The notes beneath the pieces are model-generated. The model was given only the letters and a program-made list of their open reading frames with translations. It did no database searches and was not told the DNA's origin. The position numbers and the translations under genes were made by a program. Source: Viola odorata (lineage: Eukaryota > Streptophyta > Magnoliopsida > Malpighiales > Violaceae). From it: a DNA stretch of 64,000 bases. Positions 33,412-45,915 of the stretch are shown in pieces; position 1 is the stretch's first letter; each line of letters starts with the position of its first letter. The stretch spans positions 76,591,352 through 76,655,351 of the forward strand of contig OY829537.1 in the NCBI GenBank assembly GCA_963691705.1, read 5' to 3'.

Positions 33412-36400
33412 GCCGAGTGTGAACAAAATTAGCGTGGGTGTTAATGTTTTCGCTGTTATTCAAAGAAAAATCCCTCCAAAGTGTGCAGACTCAGGGATGT
33501 TTACCATCCCTTGCAAACTTGGGGGCACTGACATTGGAAAAGCTATGCGTGACTTAGGTGCAGGTATCAACGTCTTGCCCTTGACGATCTTCACCAGACT
33601 AGGCCTTGGACCACTGAAGCCAACTCGAGTCGTCAGCCAATTAGCGGATCGGTCAGTAATCTATCCGAAAGGCATCATTGAGGACGTCCTCGTCCAAGTT
33701 GGCAGTCTCCTCTTCTTGGTCGATTTCTATGTGATCAACATGGAAGACGAGCAGGGTACCAGACCCTCCGACGTTCTTCTAGGCCGACCCTTCCTCAGGA
33801 CTGCTCGTGCCAAGATCAACGCTCATGATGCGTCCATCACCCTCGAGTTTGACGGACATATCATCCGATTCAACATGCTTGATGCTATGCGTTTCCCTTC
33901 TGAGTTTTCGAGTCTTAATTTTATTGATATTATTGATCCAGATAATGAGGAAATTGCTGACTTATTTTCTGTTGACTCTCTGCAACTTGCCCTAGCCAAT
34001 AGTGTCAATTTTGCAGCCATGGATCACTTAGACTCCAAATTCGTCACCCCACCTAACCTAGGCGAGATCGTTGCTGTTTTGGAAACCACTCCTCATTCTC
34101 CCTTCAAAATGGTGGTAACCCCTCTACCTTCTGAATACACTAAGATTCCTCCTTCCATTGTGCAGGCCCCAAATTTAGAACTCAAAGTCTTGCCCACGCA
34201 CCTGAAGTATGCCTACCTCGGAGGCAATGATTCTCTGCCCGTGATCATCTCCAGCAAATTGGACACTGAGGAAGAGAAAGCCCTTGTCACCTTACTAAAA
34301 GAATTCAAGAAAGCTATTGGGTGGACAATTGCAGACATCAAAGGACTGTCTCCAGCCTTGTGCACTCATCGGATACACCTAGACGATGCTAGCAAGTTCG
34401 TTCGTCAACCACAACGCCGTCTACCCTATCTCGGACAGTACATGGGTCAGCCTAGTTCAAGTTATCCCGAAGAAGACAGGTATCACAATCACCACAGGAC
34501 AAAATGGCGAACAGATTCCCACCCGCATTCAGAACGGATGGTGCGTTTGTATCGATTACCGTCGATTAAATGCTGCCACGAGGAAGGACCACTTCCCCTT
34601 GCCATTCATTGACCAGATGCTAGAACGCCTAGCTGGGAAGACACACTACTGCTGCCTCGATGGTTACTCAGGATTTCATCAGATATCGGTTGCCCTAGAC
34701 GATCAAGAGAAGACAACCTTCACTTGTCCCTTCTGTACATTCGCCTACAGGAGGATGCCTTTCAGTCTTTGCAACGCTCCTGCCACATTCCAGTGTTGCA
34801 TGGTCAGTATCTTCTCCGAGCTCGTTGAATACGGCATTGAGGTATTTATGGATGATTTCACTGTCTACGATAATTCTTTCCCCGAATGTCTACTCACTTT
34901 ACGAAAATTTTTACAAAGATGTGTCGAAACTAACCTTGTCCTCAATTTTGAGAAGTGTCATTTTATGGTAGACTAGGGACTGATTTTAGGTCACATTATA
35001 TCCCACAAAGGCATTGAAGTGGATAAGGCCAAAATCGAGGTAATCGAATCTCTTCCATATCCTACTTGTGTACGCGAAGTACGCTCCTTTCTTGGTCATG
35101 CAGGGTTGTACAGGAGGTTCATCAAGGATTTCTCCAAGATCACACAGCCAATGTTCCAACTGCTACAGCGAGACGTTGAGTTCATCTTCGATGACAACTG
35201 TAAAGCCGCATTCGACCTCCACAAACAGAAGCTCATCTCATCCCCCATTATTCGCGCACCAGATTGGACCATTCCGTTCAAAATTATGTGTGATGCGAGT
35301 AATAATGCATTGGGAGCAGTGTTGGGATAGAAGAAAGACTGAGAGGTTTATGTCATCTACTACGCCTCCAAACTTATGGACCCTGCCCAGCGGAACTACA
35401 CGACTACCGAAAAGGAACTCCTCATCGTGGTCTTTGCTTTGGACAAGTTCCGTCAGTACCTTTTGGGAACAAAGGTGACCATCTTTTCAGACCACACCGC
35501 CCTCCGGTGCCTCTTGACCAAGCTGGATGCCAAGCCTCGCCTTATCCGATGGATACTCTTGCTTCAGGTGTTCAATCTCGAAATCAAAGACAAGAAAGGA
35601 ACTGAGAATTCAATTGCTGATCATCTGAGCCGCCTATCTGCCCAGACGGATGACTCACTGATTCCTATTCGCGATACATTCCCCGATGAATAACTATGTC
35701 TTGCCCAAGCCATTGAATACCCTTGGTTTACTGATATTGCTAATTTCTGTGCCTCAGGTCACTTTCCTGCAGATTCATCCCCCTTGGAACAGAAGCGTAT
35801 CAGAAGACAAGCCAGATCATATATATGGGACAATCCCTACCTTTGGAAATTCTGCTCAGATCAAATCATACGAAGGTGCGTGACCACCGATGAAGTCCCT
35901 TCCATACTCAGTTTGTGCCACTCTTCCACCGAAGGAGGTCACTTCGCAGCTAAGAAGACAACCATGAAAGTTCTGGAAGCAGGACTCTACTGGTCCTCAA
36001 TTTTCAAAGATAGCTACATGTTCTGTGCAGCTTACCTGCGCTGTCAGAGTACAGGTAATATTGGTGCCCGAAACCAGATGCCGCTCACAGGTATTATTGC
36101 TTGTGAAAATTTTGATATTTGGGGCATTGATTTTATGGGTCCCTTTCCCAATTCGTTTGGAAACATATATATCCTCCTCGCAGTGGACTATATTTCTAAA
36201 TGGGTTGAGGCTAAGGCGACCAGAACTGATGATTCCAAAGTGGTTGCATCCTTTCTTCGATCTCATATTTTTAGTAGGTTTGGAACCCCACGCGCCCTTA
36301 TCAGTGATCGTGGAACCCACTTCTGCAACCGAGTAATCAGCGGCTTGCTCAATAAGTATGGAGTTACACATCGTGTCTCTACAACTTATCACCCACAGAC

Positions 36401-37018
36401 CAACGGCCAGGCCGAGGTGTCTAACCGCGAGATCAAGTCAATCTTGGAAAAGACTGTCAACCAATCCCGCAAGGACTGGAGCCTGAAGCTTGAAGATCTT
36501 TATGGGCCTACCGGACAACGTTCAAGACTCCCATTGGCATGACCCCCTATCGACTTGTCTACGACAAACCTTGCAACCTACCCGTTGAAATCGAGCATAA
36601 AGCCTTCTGGGCCATTCGGAAGGCCAATTTCAACCTTGACGAAGCCGGACAACATCGCAGATTGTAAATCCAGGAGTTAGAAGAACTTCGTGATAACGCC
36701 TACGAGAATGCCCTCATCTACAAGGGCAAGATGAAGGCCTACAATGATAAACTTCTTTCTCATAAATCTTTCACTATCAGACAAAAAGTCCTGTTATATA
36801 ACTCTCGTCTGAGGTTATTTTTAGGAAAATTAAAGTCCAAGTGGACCGGTCCATATGTTGTCACAACCGTTTATGACCTTGGCGCCGTTGAAATTCGAAG
36901 TTTGGATACTGGAGTCACCTTCAAGGTCAATGGAGACCACCTCAAGGCATTTTACGAGGGGTTCAAGCCATTCATCGCAGAGGAGATGGATGTCGCTGAG
37001 CCACGCGACCAACCCTAA
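33412..37018 (+). pseudogene. Athila-B protease, RT, RNase H and integrase, decayed
   Basis: The protease core has DLGAGINVLPLTI (Asp at 33551) and VLLGRPFL. RT has RQPQRRL, then a gap of about 20 expected codons with a frame change near 34430. YPISDSTW, MCIDYRRLN-like CVCIDYRRLN and FMDD at 34845-34856 follow. RNase H has YYASKLMDPAQRNYTTTEKE. Integrase has [18 protein letters not shown] and [12 protein letters not shown], so the DDE residues are present, and a C-terminal KWTGPYVV. Breaks include TAG at 34974, stops near 35328 and 35340, TAA at 35691, a frame change near 36490 and TAA at 36665. The element cannot encode its own enzymes. Confidence 0.88.
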
Positions 37019-37492
37019 TAATGGTCACCAACGTCTAGGCCGAGACGCTAATGACGACACTTGTGGGAGGCAACCTACATTTCTAGCCCTTTTCGTTATT
37101 TTCTTTAATTTCATTTTCTTTTTTTTTTCTTTTCTTTTTTTTTATTTCTTGATTTTCTCCATCCCTGAATCTATTCCCGTTTCTTCCTCATTTATTTTTA
37201 ATTATTTCCTTTTATTCCTTTTATTCCTCCATTTTATTTTAATTCTCTTTCCATATCTCGTTCTATTCTAATTTTTGAATTTCCTGATCAGGATAGTGAT
37301 GGGAGTGTGACAGTTGGGATTTGATGGGCCCCAATCACAGGCCACCACATCCGCATGTGAGCAATGACTAGCAGCTGGCAGCCATAAAGGGAGAACACTT
37401 TCTTCCATTTTCTTTCCATTTTCCACTTTACCTTCCATCCTCTCCTTTCTCTCCAGCTTTCTCTCTCCTCACAAAACCTCTGCAACTTCTCC
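37019..37492 (+). other. Athila-B spacer between pol and post-pol ORF
   Basis: No gene. A long pyrimidine tract (about 37100-37270) is followed by a leader before ATG 37493. Confidence 0.5.
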
Positions 37493-39225
37493 ATGGCTCG
37501 CTCCAAGAAAAGTGCTGGACGCTCCGACCTTCCATCTGGTCGTCGTTTCCAAGATACTCCGACCACCACCATTCCCGTCACCCTTGCTGCAGCCGGCGTC
37601 TCTGCCGTCGCTGGTACACCACCCACCACCACAAAAAATCCCCACGGAAAAAATCCACTCCTCTTTTCACCTAAGCAACCACAGCCGACCACCACCGTCG
37701 CTGCTACTACCCTAGTTGCTTCCATCACCGCCGCAGTCGCAAACACCGCTTCGGCCGCCAAAAAACCCCCTCTAACTCCCAGGGTTTTTTAGACACCAAC
37801 GGACAGACCACTCCTCACATCCCCATCCAAACCCACTCCTCCTTCACCTAAACCAACTCCCATTCTCACCACTACCGTGACTCCGCCAAAAGCCCCTGCA
37901 GCGGACGACGAGTCATCATCCGGCGAGTACAAATCCTTGTCCGGCGAGCCCGAGGACTCTATTGAGACGTCTACCAGCGACTAGCCCGCTCCGTCGACCG
38001 CTGCGCCGCCAAGTACCTCCGGCACGACGGCTGTCCCTACCTCTGTTGCCACTCCTAAAGTACCTGCCGCATCTGGCAGTTCCTCAAGCGAGGAGGAATC
38101 CGGCAATGAGGAGGAGGAATCTGGGGAAGGTTCGGATGAAGGAGGCTCCAAAGAAGGGTCGGAGGAGGAAGATGAGGATGACACTCCCACTGGCCCGCCC
38201 GCGACTACAGCCGCTCAGAGCACAACCACCACTCCGATATTTGAAGCTGATGTCCAGGTCACTAGATACGTTCCTGGACCCAGCGGTTAAACCATAGGTC
38301 ATGGCGTGACATCTTGAGGTCGTTTGATTGAGCCCGTCTACTACGCCGAGGGTAAGCCAAAGTAAGTCAAGCTTCTGGTTCCCGTGGACGACGACGACGA
38401 CTCTCAGGATGAGGTTTTTGTTCCTCCTGCCACCACTTAATCCATGGAGGACACCTCCATGGATATGGAGGTCGAGGAACCATCCCCCGTTCACCCGAAA
38501 TGCAAAGCACCTGCCACACCAGCAATTTCCTCAAAACCCAGAAAATCTGCCCGCACCACTAGCAGCTCGGTCAAGACGGCGATGCCTAGCCCGACCGCTC
38601 GTTTTGCCCACGCTAGAGCAGGCACAACCGTGCCCTTTGCCAGGTAACGCCTGACCTCGCTCATCTTCATGGTTGGCTGGACTTTCCTGATAAGCCCAGC
38701 AATGATAGGTTGTTAGCTTTGCATGGTATGCTTGTCTCCTATTGTGCTCAACTTGATGTTGAATTTCTCAAAAAAATGGGTATAGCTACTAGGGTGAATG
38801 TTTTGATTGATAATATTGGCTGGCATCCTCTGTTTGATTTTGAGCACCCCGCATTTCTTGAGTTAAGCCATGAATTCTTCACGTCTTTTTGGTTTGATAA
38901 TGCTAGGCTTAAACAAAAGGGAAAGGGTAGCATGCATTTAGGGGCTGATAAGGTGGTTAATTTTTGATTGATGAATGTTTGAGAGCACCTGTCTATTGGT
39001 AAGTTTAATGTTATGCTTGGCTTTGCCAAGGAGTCTGATTTGGGTGCCTCACGGTATCTCGGGGCATACACTCCTTACCCCCCTGAGTTTGATGTCACTA
39101 GCGCCTTCAGAGAGCTTACTGGCAATCCTAAGGCCAAGTAAAGCTCCCGACGCTCAAAAGTCCATGAGCTGCGTGACCCTGCCCTTCGTATCTTACATCG
39201 TTTCCTTGCTCTCAACTTCGCGGGT
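37493..39225 (+). pseudogene. Athila-B post-pol (env-position) ORF, decayed and cut
   Basis: Starts MARSKKSAGRSDLP. A Pro/Thr/Ala-rich part is followed by an acidic Glu/Ser/Gly-rich part (SSSEEESGNEEEESGEGSDE) and a globular block: ARLKQKG, IDNIGWHPLFDFEHP, LELSHEFFTSF at 38710-38967, then FRELTGNPK and LRILHRFLALNFA. Stops occur at 37790, near 37982, 38288, 38437 and 38645, with a frame change near 38690. It is homologous to 28112-30194 on the other strand. The frame ends at the Ogre-like LTR (39226). Confidence 0.7.
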
Positions 39226-41670
39226 TGTTGCTACCCGATTTTTGACGCGTTTTTTGCACTTTTTTTGTTTATCGCATTATTAGCCCATTTAAATTGAAAT
39301 TCTATCGATTTTCGATCTTAGGCTATTTATTTTAATATTTCATACCATTTCGTGTAATTTTAGTTTTTTCGTATTTGTACTGTCTTTTTGTTCGAACTTC
39401 TATCGGTCCTGAATAAATTTTCTCGGACCGTGGGTCGAATGCCTTCTTGCTTTAATTGGTAATTATGTACTATTATTTTCGTTTGCGTCATCTTATTTTG
39501 TTTTATTCAATTTACTTTGTTATAGCATTTATTTTTCGTTCGAACTTTTAAGGATTCTGAGCGAGTAAATTCGGACCTCAAATCAAACTTTTTCTTTATT
39601 TACTGATTACTATTTATTTTCTTGCATTTTATTGCATGTTTTAGTATTTTTGGTTCAAGATTTTATTCATTTGAAGCGTGTTGATAGTATGAACCGATTA
39701 AATAAATTCCCATAGGTTAACTCATCTTATCCCTTGATCAAGCATTGACCTCTTTTTCTCCTCATCCAACGACCATCAAATTAAGCATGAGGATTCATGC
39801 ATTTCTTCCCTTCACAGCACGGCAACATTTAATGTATATTCTTTTTCCCACTGTTCCTAACGCCACCTCATTCCATTTCTACATTTTGCTGCTGATTTTC
39901 ATCCACGCCCTGTAGCAATTTGTCAGCCCTTCCCCCCTTCATCACTATAAATACCATGGCAGTAAGCAAGCAAAAGGGCAGAAGAAGAAAAAGAAGAAAA
40001 ACTCACTATCTCCCTCGTGCTTTGTAGCAAGCAAGCAAACAGCTCCAGTGAGCAAGCAAGCAGTTCCAGCAAGCAAGCAATCAACGCCGGCAGCAAGCAA
40101 GCAAAAGCAAGGTGCAATGGGTCTTCCTCTTTAATTTTTGTTTTTTCCTTTAAACAATTAACTAGTCATTAAAATTACTTGTAATCACTCTATTTTTGCA
40201 TCAATTTCATGTTTCTTTCCTCTATTTAATTGTTCATGATCCTAATTATTTATTAGCTTAACTCTAGTTTAATTAGCTTGTCCTTCATTTGTTGAAATTA
40301 ACCTTAATTTTTTTGTCCAAATTGCACTATTGATAGCTTGTTTAAATCGTTGTTGTGGGTAGATTTAATCTGGGTTGTTGTTGGCTGTCTTGATGAGTGG
40401 CTCCTTTCTTAGCTGCCAGCCATGGCACTGGCTATCCAACGAGGAAGAAGATGAACAATACAGGGAGTGAAGAAGGGTGGTGGGCTTGGCACAAGCCAAG
40501 CCCAAAATAAAAATAATAAAAGGAAGGAAGGAAGGGCGCTGCGCGCCCAAGAGAAGGAGAGCTGGGCCACGCTCGGCCCAGCTGAAAGAAAAAGGGCGAA
40601 GGAAAGGAAAACGCAGGCGCTTGGTGCGCCTGCGTGAGAGGAAAAGCTGGGCCAAGCGGGGCCCAGCCGAGAGAGGGAAGGCCTGGCTTTGTGCCAGGCC
40701 AAGTAAAGGGAAACTAGGCCGTCTGGCCCATCGAGGAAAAGAAGGCGTGGGCTGTTAACCAGCCCACGTGGAAGGAAGCAGCTGGGCTGCTTCAGCCCAG
40801 CTGTGGGCCATCCTTGGCCTAGTGGGTTAAGCCCAGTATTTTTTTAGCTCGTCATTTTTTTCGTGTCATGTAATCGAACGTGTACTATTTATTTTCACAC
40901 ACTTGTACCCTTTATTTATTTTTCGCACTTGTGCTATTTATTTATTTTTGTACGCCTATACTGTTTATTTATTTTTGTATGTTTTGCATGTTTAATTATT
41001 CTGCTTGCGCTTAATCGTCAAATTAACTATGTCACCTGCACACAATAATCTTTGTACCTATTATTCGTATGCTCGTACTACTTAACTAATTATTTTTGCA
41101 TACTTAAATAATTGTTCTACTCGCATTTTATTGCTAAAATTAATTATTTTGTTTGCTTGTGATAAATCGTTAAATATTTAGCCGTTTATCGATTACCATT
41201 TTACTCGCACTAATAATCTCAATTTTGTAGGGAAAATCAACCAGTGCTCTTCACAAGTAAACGTTTCTCGCCTCTTTATTTATTTATTTCATGCTTTTTA
41301 TACAAGTACTCTCATGCATAAATATATAGATTTGTTAGAATTTAATTCATTGGGCATGATCACTTAATTAGGATTTTTTCCAAACATGATAAGACACCTC
41401 TTTTATCCGGTAACCTTTTTAGGATGTGACTCAGGTGCCTAACACCTTCCCGAGTCCATAATACGACCCCGAACCGCTGTTCTCGGGTTCAGACCCATTT
41501 TGCCTTAGCTTTTATTTTTATTTTTTTATGCCATGACAATAGGTTCCCTAAACCTAGAAACAAAATAGGGTGGTGACTTCAATGCATTATGTGAGATGAG
41601 TCTGATTTGGTCTCACATCTAGTCCCAAACCCGCGTCACATTAGGAAAAATCCAAAAAGGGGGTGCGACA
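39226..41670 (+). repeat. LTR of the Ogre-like element
   Basis: Begins tgttgctacccgattttt and ends aaaagggggtgcgaca, 2445 bp. The block ggtgcctaacaccttcccga near 41430-41450 and the final aaacccgcgtcac-like part are shared with the solo LTR at 22173-24163. It contains the hairpin cluster at 40482-40803. Confidence 0.8.
40482..40803 (+). repeat. Cluster of perfect stem-loops in the Ogre-like LTR
   Basis: Eight separate inverted repeats follow one another, each with a perfect stem of 6-11 bp and a 3-6 nt loop: 40482-40503, 40534-40548, 40561-40582, 40611-40635, 40646-40667, 40680-40700, 40746-40768 and 40779-40803. Stems are GC-rich and several share the ctgggc / gcccag theme. The spacers are purine-rich, as aaggaaag. 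Confidence 0.85.
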
Positions 41671-41671
41671 G

Positions 41672-41691
41672 TTTGGCGACTTCACTAGGGA
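41672..41691 (+). other. Primer binding site of the Ogre-like element
   Basis: tttggcgacttcactaggga directly after the LTR. Ogre/Retand elements use tttggcgactccgctgggga-like sites (family knowledge). Confidence 0.75.
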
Positions 41692-42371
41692 CCACAGGGT
41701 CGGAGCCGGAATTATTTTTGAGGTGTTTATTTTTTAATAAATTGTTGAATTTGTTTCATATGACTTTTTGTACATGATTTATTATTTTTTTCATTGATAT
41801 GATAAACTATTGTAATATCACATGATTCTTTATGCGTGATTATTATTTTCCATGTATTTATTTGGTAATAAATCATTCACATGATTCGTTAATTGCTTTG
41901 ATAAACTGTCATTCATGTGCATTTCATGCATAATGCCCTACCGCCGGGCCTTTTCCAAATAGAAGTAGGTGGGTATTAGTGAGGCCCTAGGGCACGTGTC
42001 CTGGGTAGTTTTCACGAACCCCAAACTCGGACTCGAACCCCTAAATGGGTGAGTGCCTAGAACTTTTAATGGTTCGATAGGAAATCATCCATTTACTGAG
42101 GGACCATTTTTATGGTATCGTCCGGGAACCTTCAAGCTAGTTAGAAGTAGTAGATGTCACCCCAGCATATGCATCATAATAATATGCGATTTTGCTTCAT
42201 TATTTCCGTTTCTGCAACTATTTTCGTCATTTTCCATGCTTGCAATTTTTTTTCCTTCCCCCCTCTTGTTTCCTCACAGTATGGAGGCTTCAGAAGAAAA
42301 GTCCATACACAATTATCACTAAGACTTATATTTGTTTCCTTTCATTTGTTTATTTTTTAGAAAAATAAATC
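41692..42371 (+). other. Leader of the Ogre-like element
   Basis: AT-rich untranslated leader; no gene is seen. It contains 'gccctaccgccgggcc'-type and 'gtgaggccctagggcacg' motifs of unknown meaning. Confidence 0.5.
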
Positions 42372-43370
42372 ATGACTTCCAAAGAACCAGTTGTTCCCCG
42401 CACGCTCCCTATAACCAAACGTCCAATACGGAAAATGGTGGGAAAGGTTCAGGCCTTGGAAGAAAGGGTAAAGAAGCTTGAAAAGCAGGTTCATTAGGCT
42501 ATGAAAAGCACCACACCAGTCGAAAAAGAACAAGATGGGGTGGCACCTGCCCCTTTATCTAGTGCTCTAGGGCCATCTGAATCCCAACCATCGTCTATTG
42601 CTGGGGTTCTATGGAAATGGCAGAATCCTCTCGGTAGCTCTGCGCTCGCCTCAGGCACTGTAATTAGACAAAGTATTAACGCTCCAAGTAGCACACCTCC
42701 TGATCATCCACAGACCGAACCCACTCTCGATCTTGGTAAAAAGGAGACCTACTCAGAATTCCAACATTTTTACCCCTCTCGGGGCCGGTCCATTCAACTT
42801 ATAAGACATAAACCTCCAAAAGACCAGCTTCCTGAGGGGCATCAGATTCAGCCGCATGGTAGCCTTTCTGACATAATGGTCGAACAAAGAACCAAGGTAG
42901 GAGCGATTGATGGTTTTGCAGCCAAAACAACACCTTAGAATGCACTCCCTGAAAAGAAAGATGTGGGCCCTGTCTCCCGACGGCTTAGCTATAAACGACC
43001 TCCTCCATCGCAAATACCGCAACCCGCCAGACGTAGACCACATGGCTCGCCAAGTCAACAAGGAAACCAAAATAGTTGCGGGAACCAGAAACCAGTACCA
43101 CCTCTTCCCTTTCCTGCAGGGGAAATCTACAAATATCTCTTCGCAGCTGGACAAATTCTGCCAATCCCAGCCCAATCCCGACAGCCTCCATACCCAAAAT
43201 GGTACGACCCTAACGCAAAGTGTGAATATCATGCCGGAGCTCAGGGCCACACTATAGAAAAATGCCTTACCTTTAAGAGACAGGTTAATCTCTTGCTTGA
43301 GAATGGATGGATCTCTTTCAAAAGGTTGACCAATAGATTTAGCACGGCCGCCAACCTCCTTCCAAAATAG
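42372..43370 (+). pseudogene. Ogre-like gag, decayed
   Basis: Frame from ATG 42372 (MTSKEPVVPRTLP) with an N-terminal coiled coil (VQALEERVKKLEKQ), a TAG after it, and a second TAG at 42936. The C-terminal part has KWYDPNAKCEYHAGAQGHTI and then EKC, the CX2HX4HX4C-type knuckle typical of this lineage, and LLENGWISFK. The central capsid core (the W-rich part) is not found, so an internal deletion is likely. Confidence 0.75.
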
Positions 43371-45915
43371 GTCTTAGGTAGTGGAGAAGAAAATGTTGTT
43401 TCAAAGGATGTTAACCCTTTCCCTTCAAAGACAAGGCTGCCAAAGGAAGAGCTCTCCATTGTGCCAGCCAGAAGAGGGTACTTATAGCACTCGGAAACCA
43501 TCAACCCAAGTCCTACCCTGGTTGATGCTGCTTCAAACTTCCATCTTGGAGAAGAAGGATCAACTCAGAGCCCGTGAAGAAGTCTGGGGAGTGGCTTGTG
43601 TGCAACCGGATAGCCTCCTAGCATTCCTGATGTTTCTCTGTAGTAAATATGCATGTTTTTGTTATTTTCTAGAACGGATTTTGCAAAAGCCTTTTGTAGG
43701 AACTTACGACTCCTTTTGTCAAAATATGAATATATGCAGTTTTCTTTACCATCTCAAACGTCTTTTACTCTTCGCATTCTTTATTTTCAAGATGAATGTT
43801 AAATCGGTTTGTCTTGAAAACCCCTATCTTTTCGGGTGAGGACATCACCGCCGAGACTGAGGATGAGGTAGAGATCCCACATGAGTGAAAAATTCAGAGA
43901 AAGAGATAGTCTCACATCAGGAAGAGTTAGAAGATCGAAGGATAGTCAAGAACAGGACAACCTTAAACCCTATTCAGAGAGAAAAGCCAATCACCCTCCT
44001 CACAGAATATGCAGATGTGTTTGCACTGGCCTCAATTCTAGTATAGTTAAGCATCGAATCCCATTAAAACTCGAGTCGGTAAAATAGAAGCTCCTAGATC
44101 AAAGAGAAAGTCACAAAGCAACTAGACATGGGTTCCCTGAGAGTTGTTGAATACCCAGAAGGGGTCGCCAACATCGTGCCTGTACCCAAGAAAGATGGGA
44201 AAGTCCGCATGTGTGTGAATTTCCGTGATCTTAATCAAGAAAGTCCTAACGATGATTTCCCGCTCCCTCATATTGATACCCTGGTAGACAATGCCACCCA
44301 TAATGACATGTTCTCCTTCAGGGATGGGTTCTCGGGTTACAATCAAATCAAGATGGCTCCGAAAGATAGCGAGAAAATAACTTTTGTCACGCCCTGGGAA
44401 CCTTTTGCTATAAGGTGATGCCCTTTGGACTAAAGAACGCAGGTGCCCCATACCAGCGTGCCGCTGTCACTCTTTTCCACGACATGATGCATAAGGAGGT
44501 TGAGATATATGTCGATGACATGATAGCCAAATCTCGTGGAACACAAAATCATACAGACGTCTTGAGAAAGGTCTTCAAAAGACTAAAGTAGTTCCAGTGA
44601 CAGTTGAATCCAGCCAAATGCACTTTCGGAGTAACATCCGGAAAATTGTTAGGATCCATTGTCAGCAGCAGAAGCATAGAGGTAGACCCCGACAAAGTAA
44701 GGGTAATTCAGGAGCTACCTTCTTCTAAAACTAAAAAGGAGGTACGGAGTTTCTTAGGGCGCATCAACTATATTGCCCGCTTCCTCAGCCAGTTGGCCCT
44801 CACTTGCGAGCCAATGTTTAAAATGCTGAATGGGATGAGGATCGCCAATGAGCTTTTGAAAAGATCAAAGTATATTTGTAGGGTCCCTCCTACACTAGGA
44901 CATCCTTTACTGGTGTAATTGACAGTTATGACCAATACCATGAGAGGACAACATGATGAATTTAGGAAACGTGAACGGGCCATTTATTACCCGAGTAAGA
45001 AGTTTAATGAGTGTCAAATGCACCACTCCTCGAACTCGCTGCGCCCTAGCATGGAGCGCTCGAAGACCCAGATAATACACGACATGGTTGATTTCCCGAA
45101 TGGATCCTCTAAAGTATATCTTCGAGAAGCCTTACTTGTCAAGCCGCATCTGCAGATGGCAAGTCCTGCTAGCTGAATATGAGATCATCTATATGACGCG
45201 AAAAGCGGTTAAAGCAAGCACCCTCACCGATCACTTGGCTGACCACACTCTCGATGAGTATAAGCCTCTAGAGTTTGAGTTCCCTGATGAAAATATTGTC
45301 ATTGTCGACGCTGAATACAGAGACAATGCCAAAGTGATTGGTGGACCATGTTCTTTGACGACGCAGAAAATCTCGCGGGAAACGGAATGGTCATCAACTC
45401 CCCATAGCATGCAAACTAAACTTCTCGTGCACAAACAACATCGTTGAGTACGAGCCATGTGTCAGCGAACTCATGACTGCAATTGATTGGAAGATGAAAA
45501 AGTTAAAAAGTCTTCGGGGACTCGGCCCTCGTCATCTATCAAGCCCAAGATTTGTGGCAGACCAGGGATTCAAAGTTGATACCTTATCAGAGGTTGCTCA
45601 CCAAACTCATAGAGGGGTTTGAAGAAATCAAGTTCGATCGGATTGATCAGACGCATTAGCCACTCTGGCTTCGATGTTCAAATTGGAATGCGGAATAATG
45701 CTTCAGCCACTGAGGGTAGAATTAAGAGAGATGCCAACATGTTGCGTTAGAAGATGAGCCTGATGGGAAGCCATGATACCATGATCTAGTGCGCTTCATA
45801 AAACATCAAGAATACCCACTGGGGCAAGCCAAAGTAGGAAAAAGACTCTTCAGCGTCTGGCTTTAGACTCCTACCTTGATGGTGAGGCTCTATACAAGGA
45901 AAGGGCGGATGGAGT
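43371..45915 (+). pseudogene. Ogre-like RT and RNase H, decayed
   Basis: No protease motif is seen in 43371-43850. From about 43850 the RT N-terminal region is recognisable in shifting frames. Clear parts are VVEYPEGVANIVPVPKKDGK (44140-44200), VCVNFRDLN-like CVNFRDLNQESPNDDFPLPH, FGLKNAGAPYQRA, YVDDMIAKS at about 44509-44535 and QLNPAKCTFGV from 44600. RNase H relics follow (44950-45480, with DHLADHTLDEY). After 45490 the sequence resembles a second RNase H and the start of integrase. Tat-2 interrupts it at 45916. Confidence 0.75.

Larger units (their letters stand above)
30648..39225 (+). mobile_element. Athila-B: Athila-type Ty3/gypsy element, interrupted
   Basis: 5' LTR 30648-32275, then a primer binding site tggtgccgttgccggg of the tRNA-Asp type used by Athila. 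A gag stub, an LTR fragment, protease-RT-RNase H-integrase and a post-pol ORF follow, all on +. Motifs such as YPISDSTWVS, KDHFPLPFIDQMLERLAG and FMDD in RT are typical of Athila. At 39225 the post-pol ORF is cut by the Ogre-like element, so the 3' LTR lies beyond the window or further right. The coding parts are heavily decayed. Confidence 0.85.
39226..45915 (+). mobile_element. Ogre/Tat-like Ty3/gypsy element, 5' portion, interrupted by Tat-2
   Basis: 5' LTR 39226-41670, then a primer binding site tttggcgacttcactaggga, a form characteristic of Ogre/Retand-type Tat elements. gag and RT-RNase H relics follow. It inserted into the Athila-B post-pol ORF (the 5 bp before it are cgggt) and is itself cut at 45916 by Tat-2. 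A solo LTR of the same family is at 22173-24163. Coding parts are heavily decayed, with many stops. Confidence 0.82.

Noticed and set aside
37981..38190. Minus-strand Ser-rich frame
   Set aside because: It is the complement of the Glu/Asp/Ser-rich part of the Athila-B post-pol ORF.
40365..40758. Open frames on both strands in the Ogre-like LTR
   Set aside because: They arise from the GC-rich hairpin cluster, have biased composition and show no homologue or start context.
39226..41670. Reading the Athila-B post-pol ORF through 39226
   Set aside because: The frame enters the Ogre-like LTR at tgttgctaccc, so the residues after LNFA do not belong to it.
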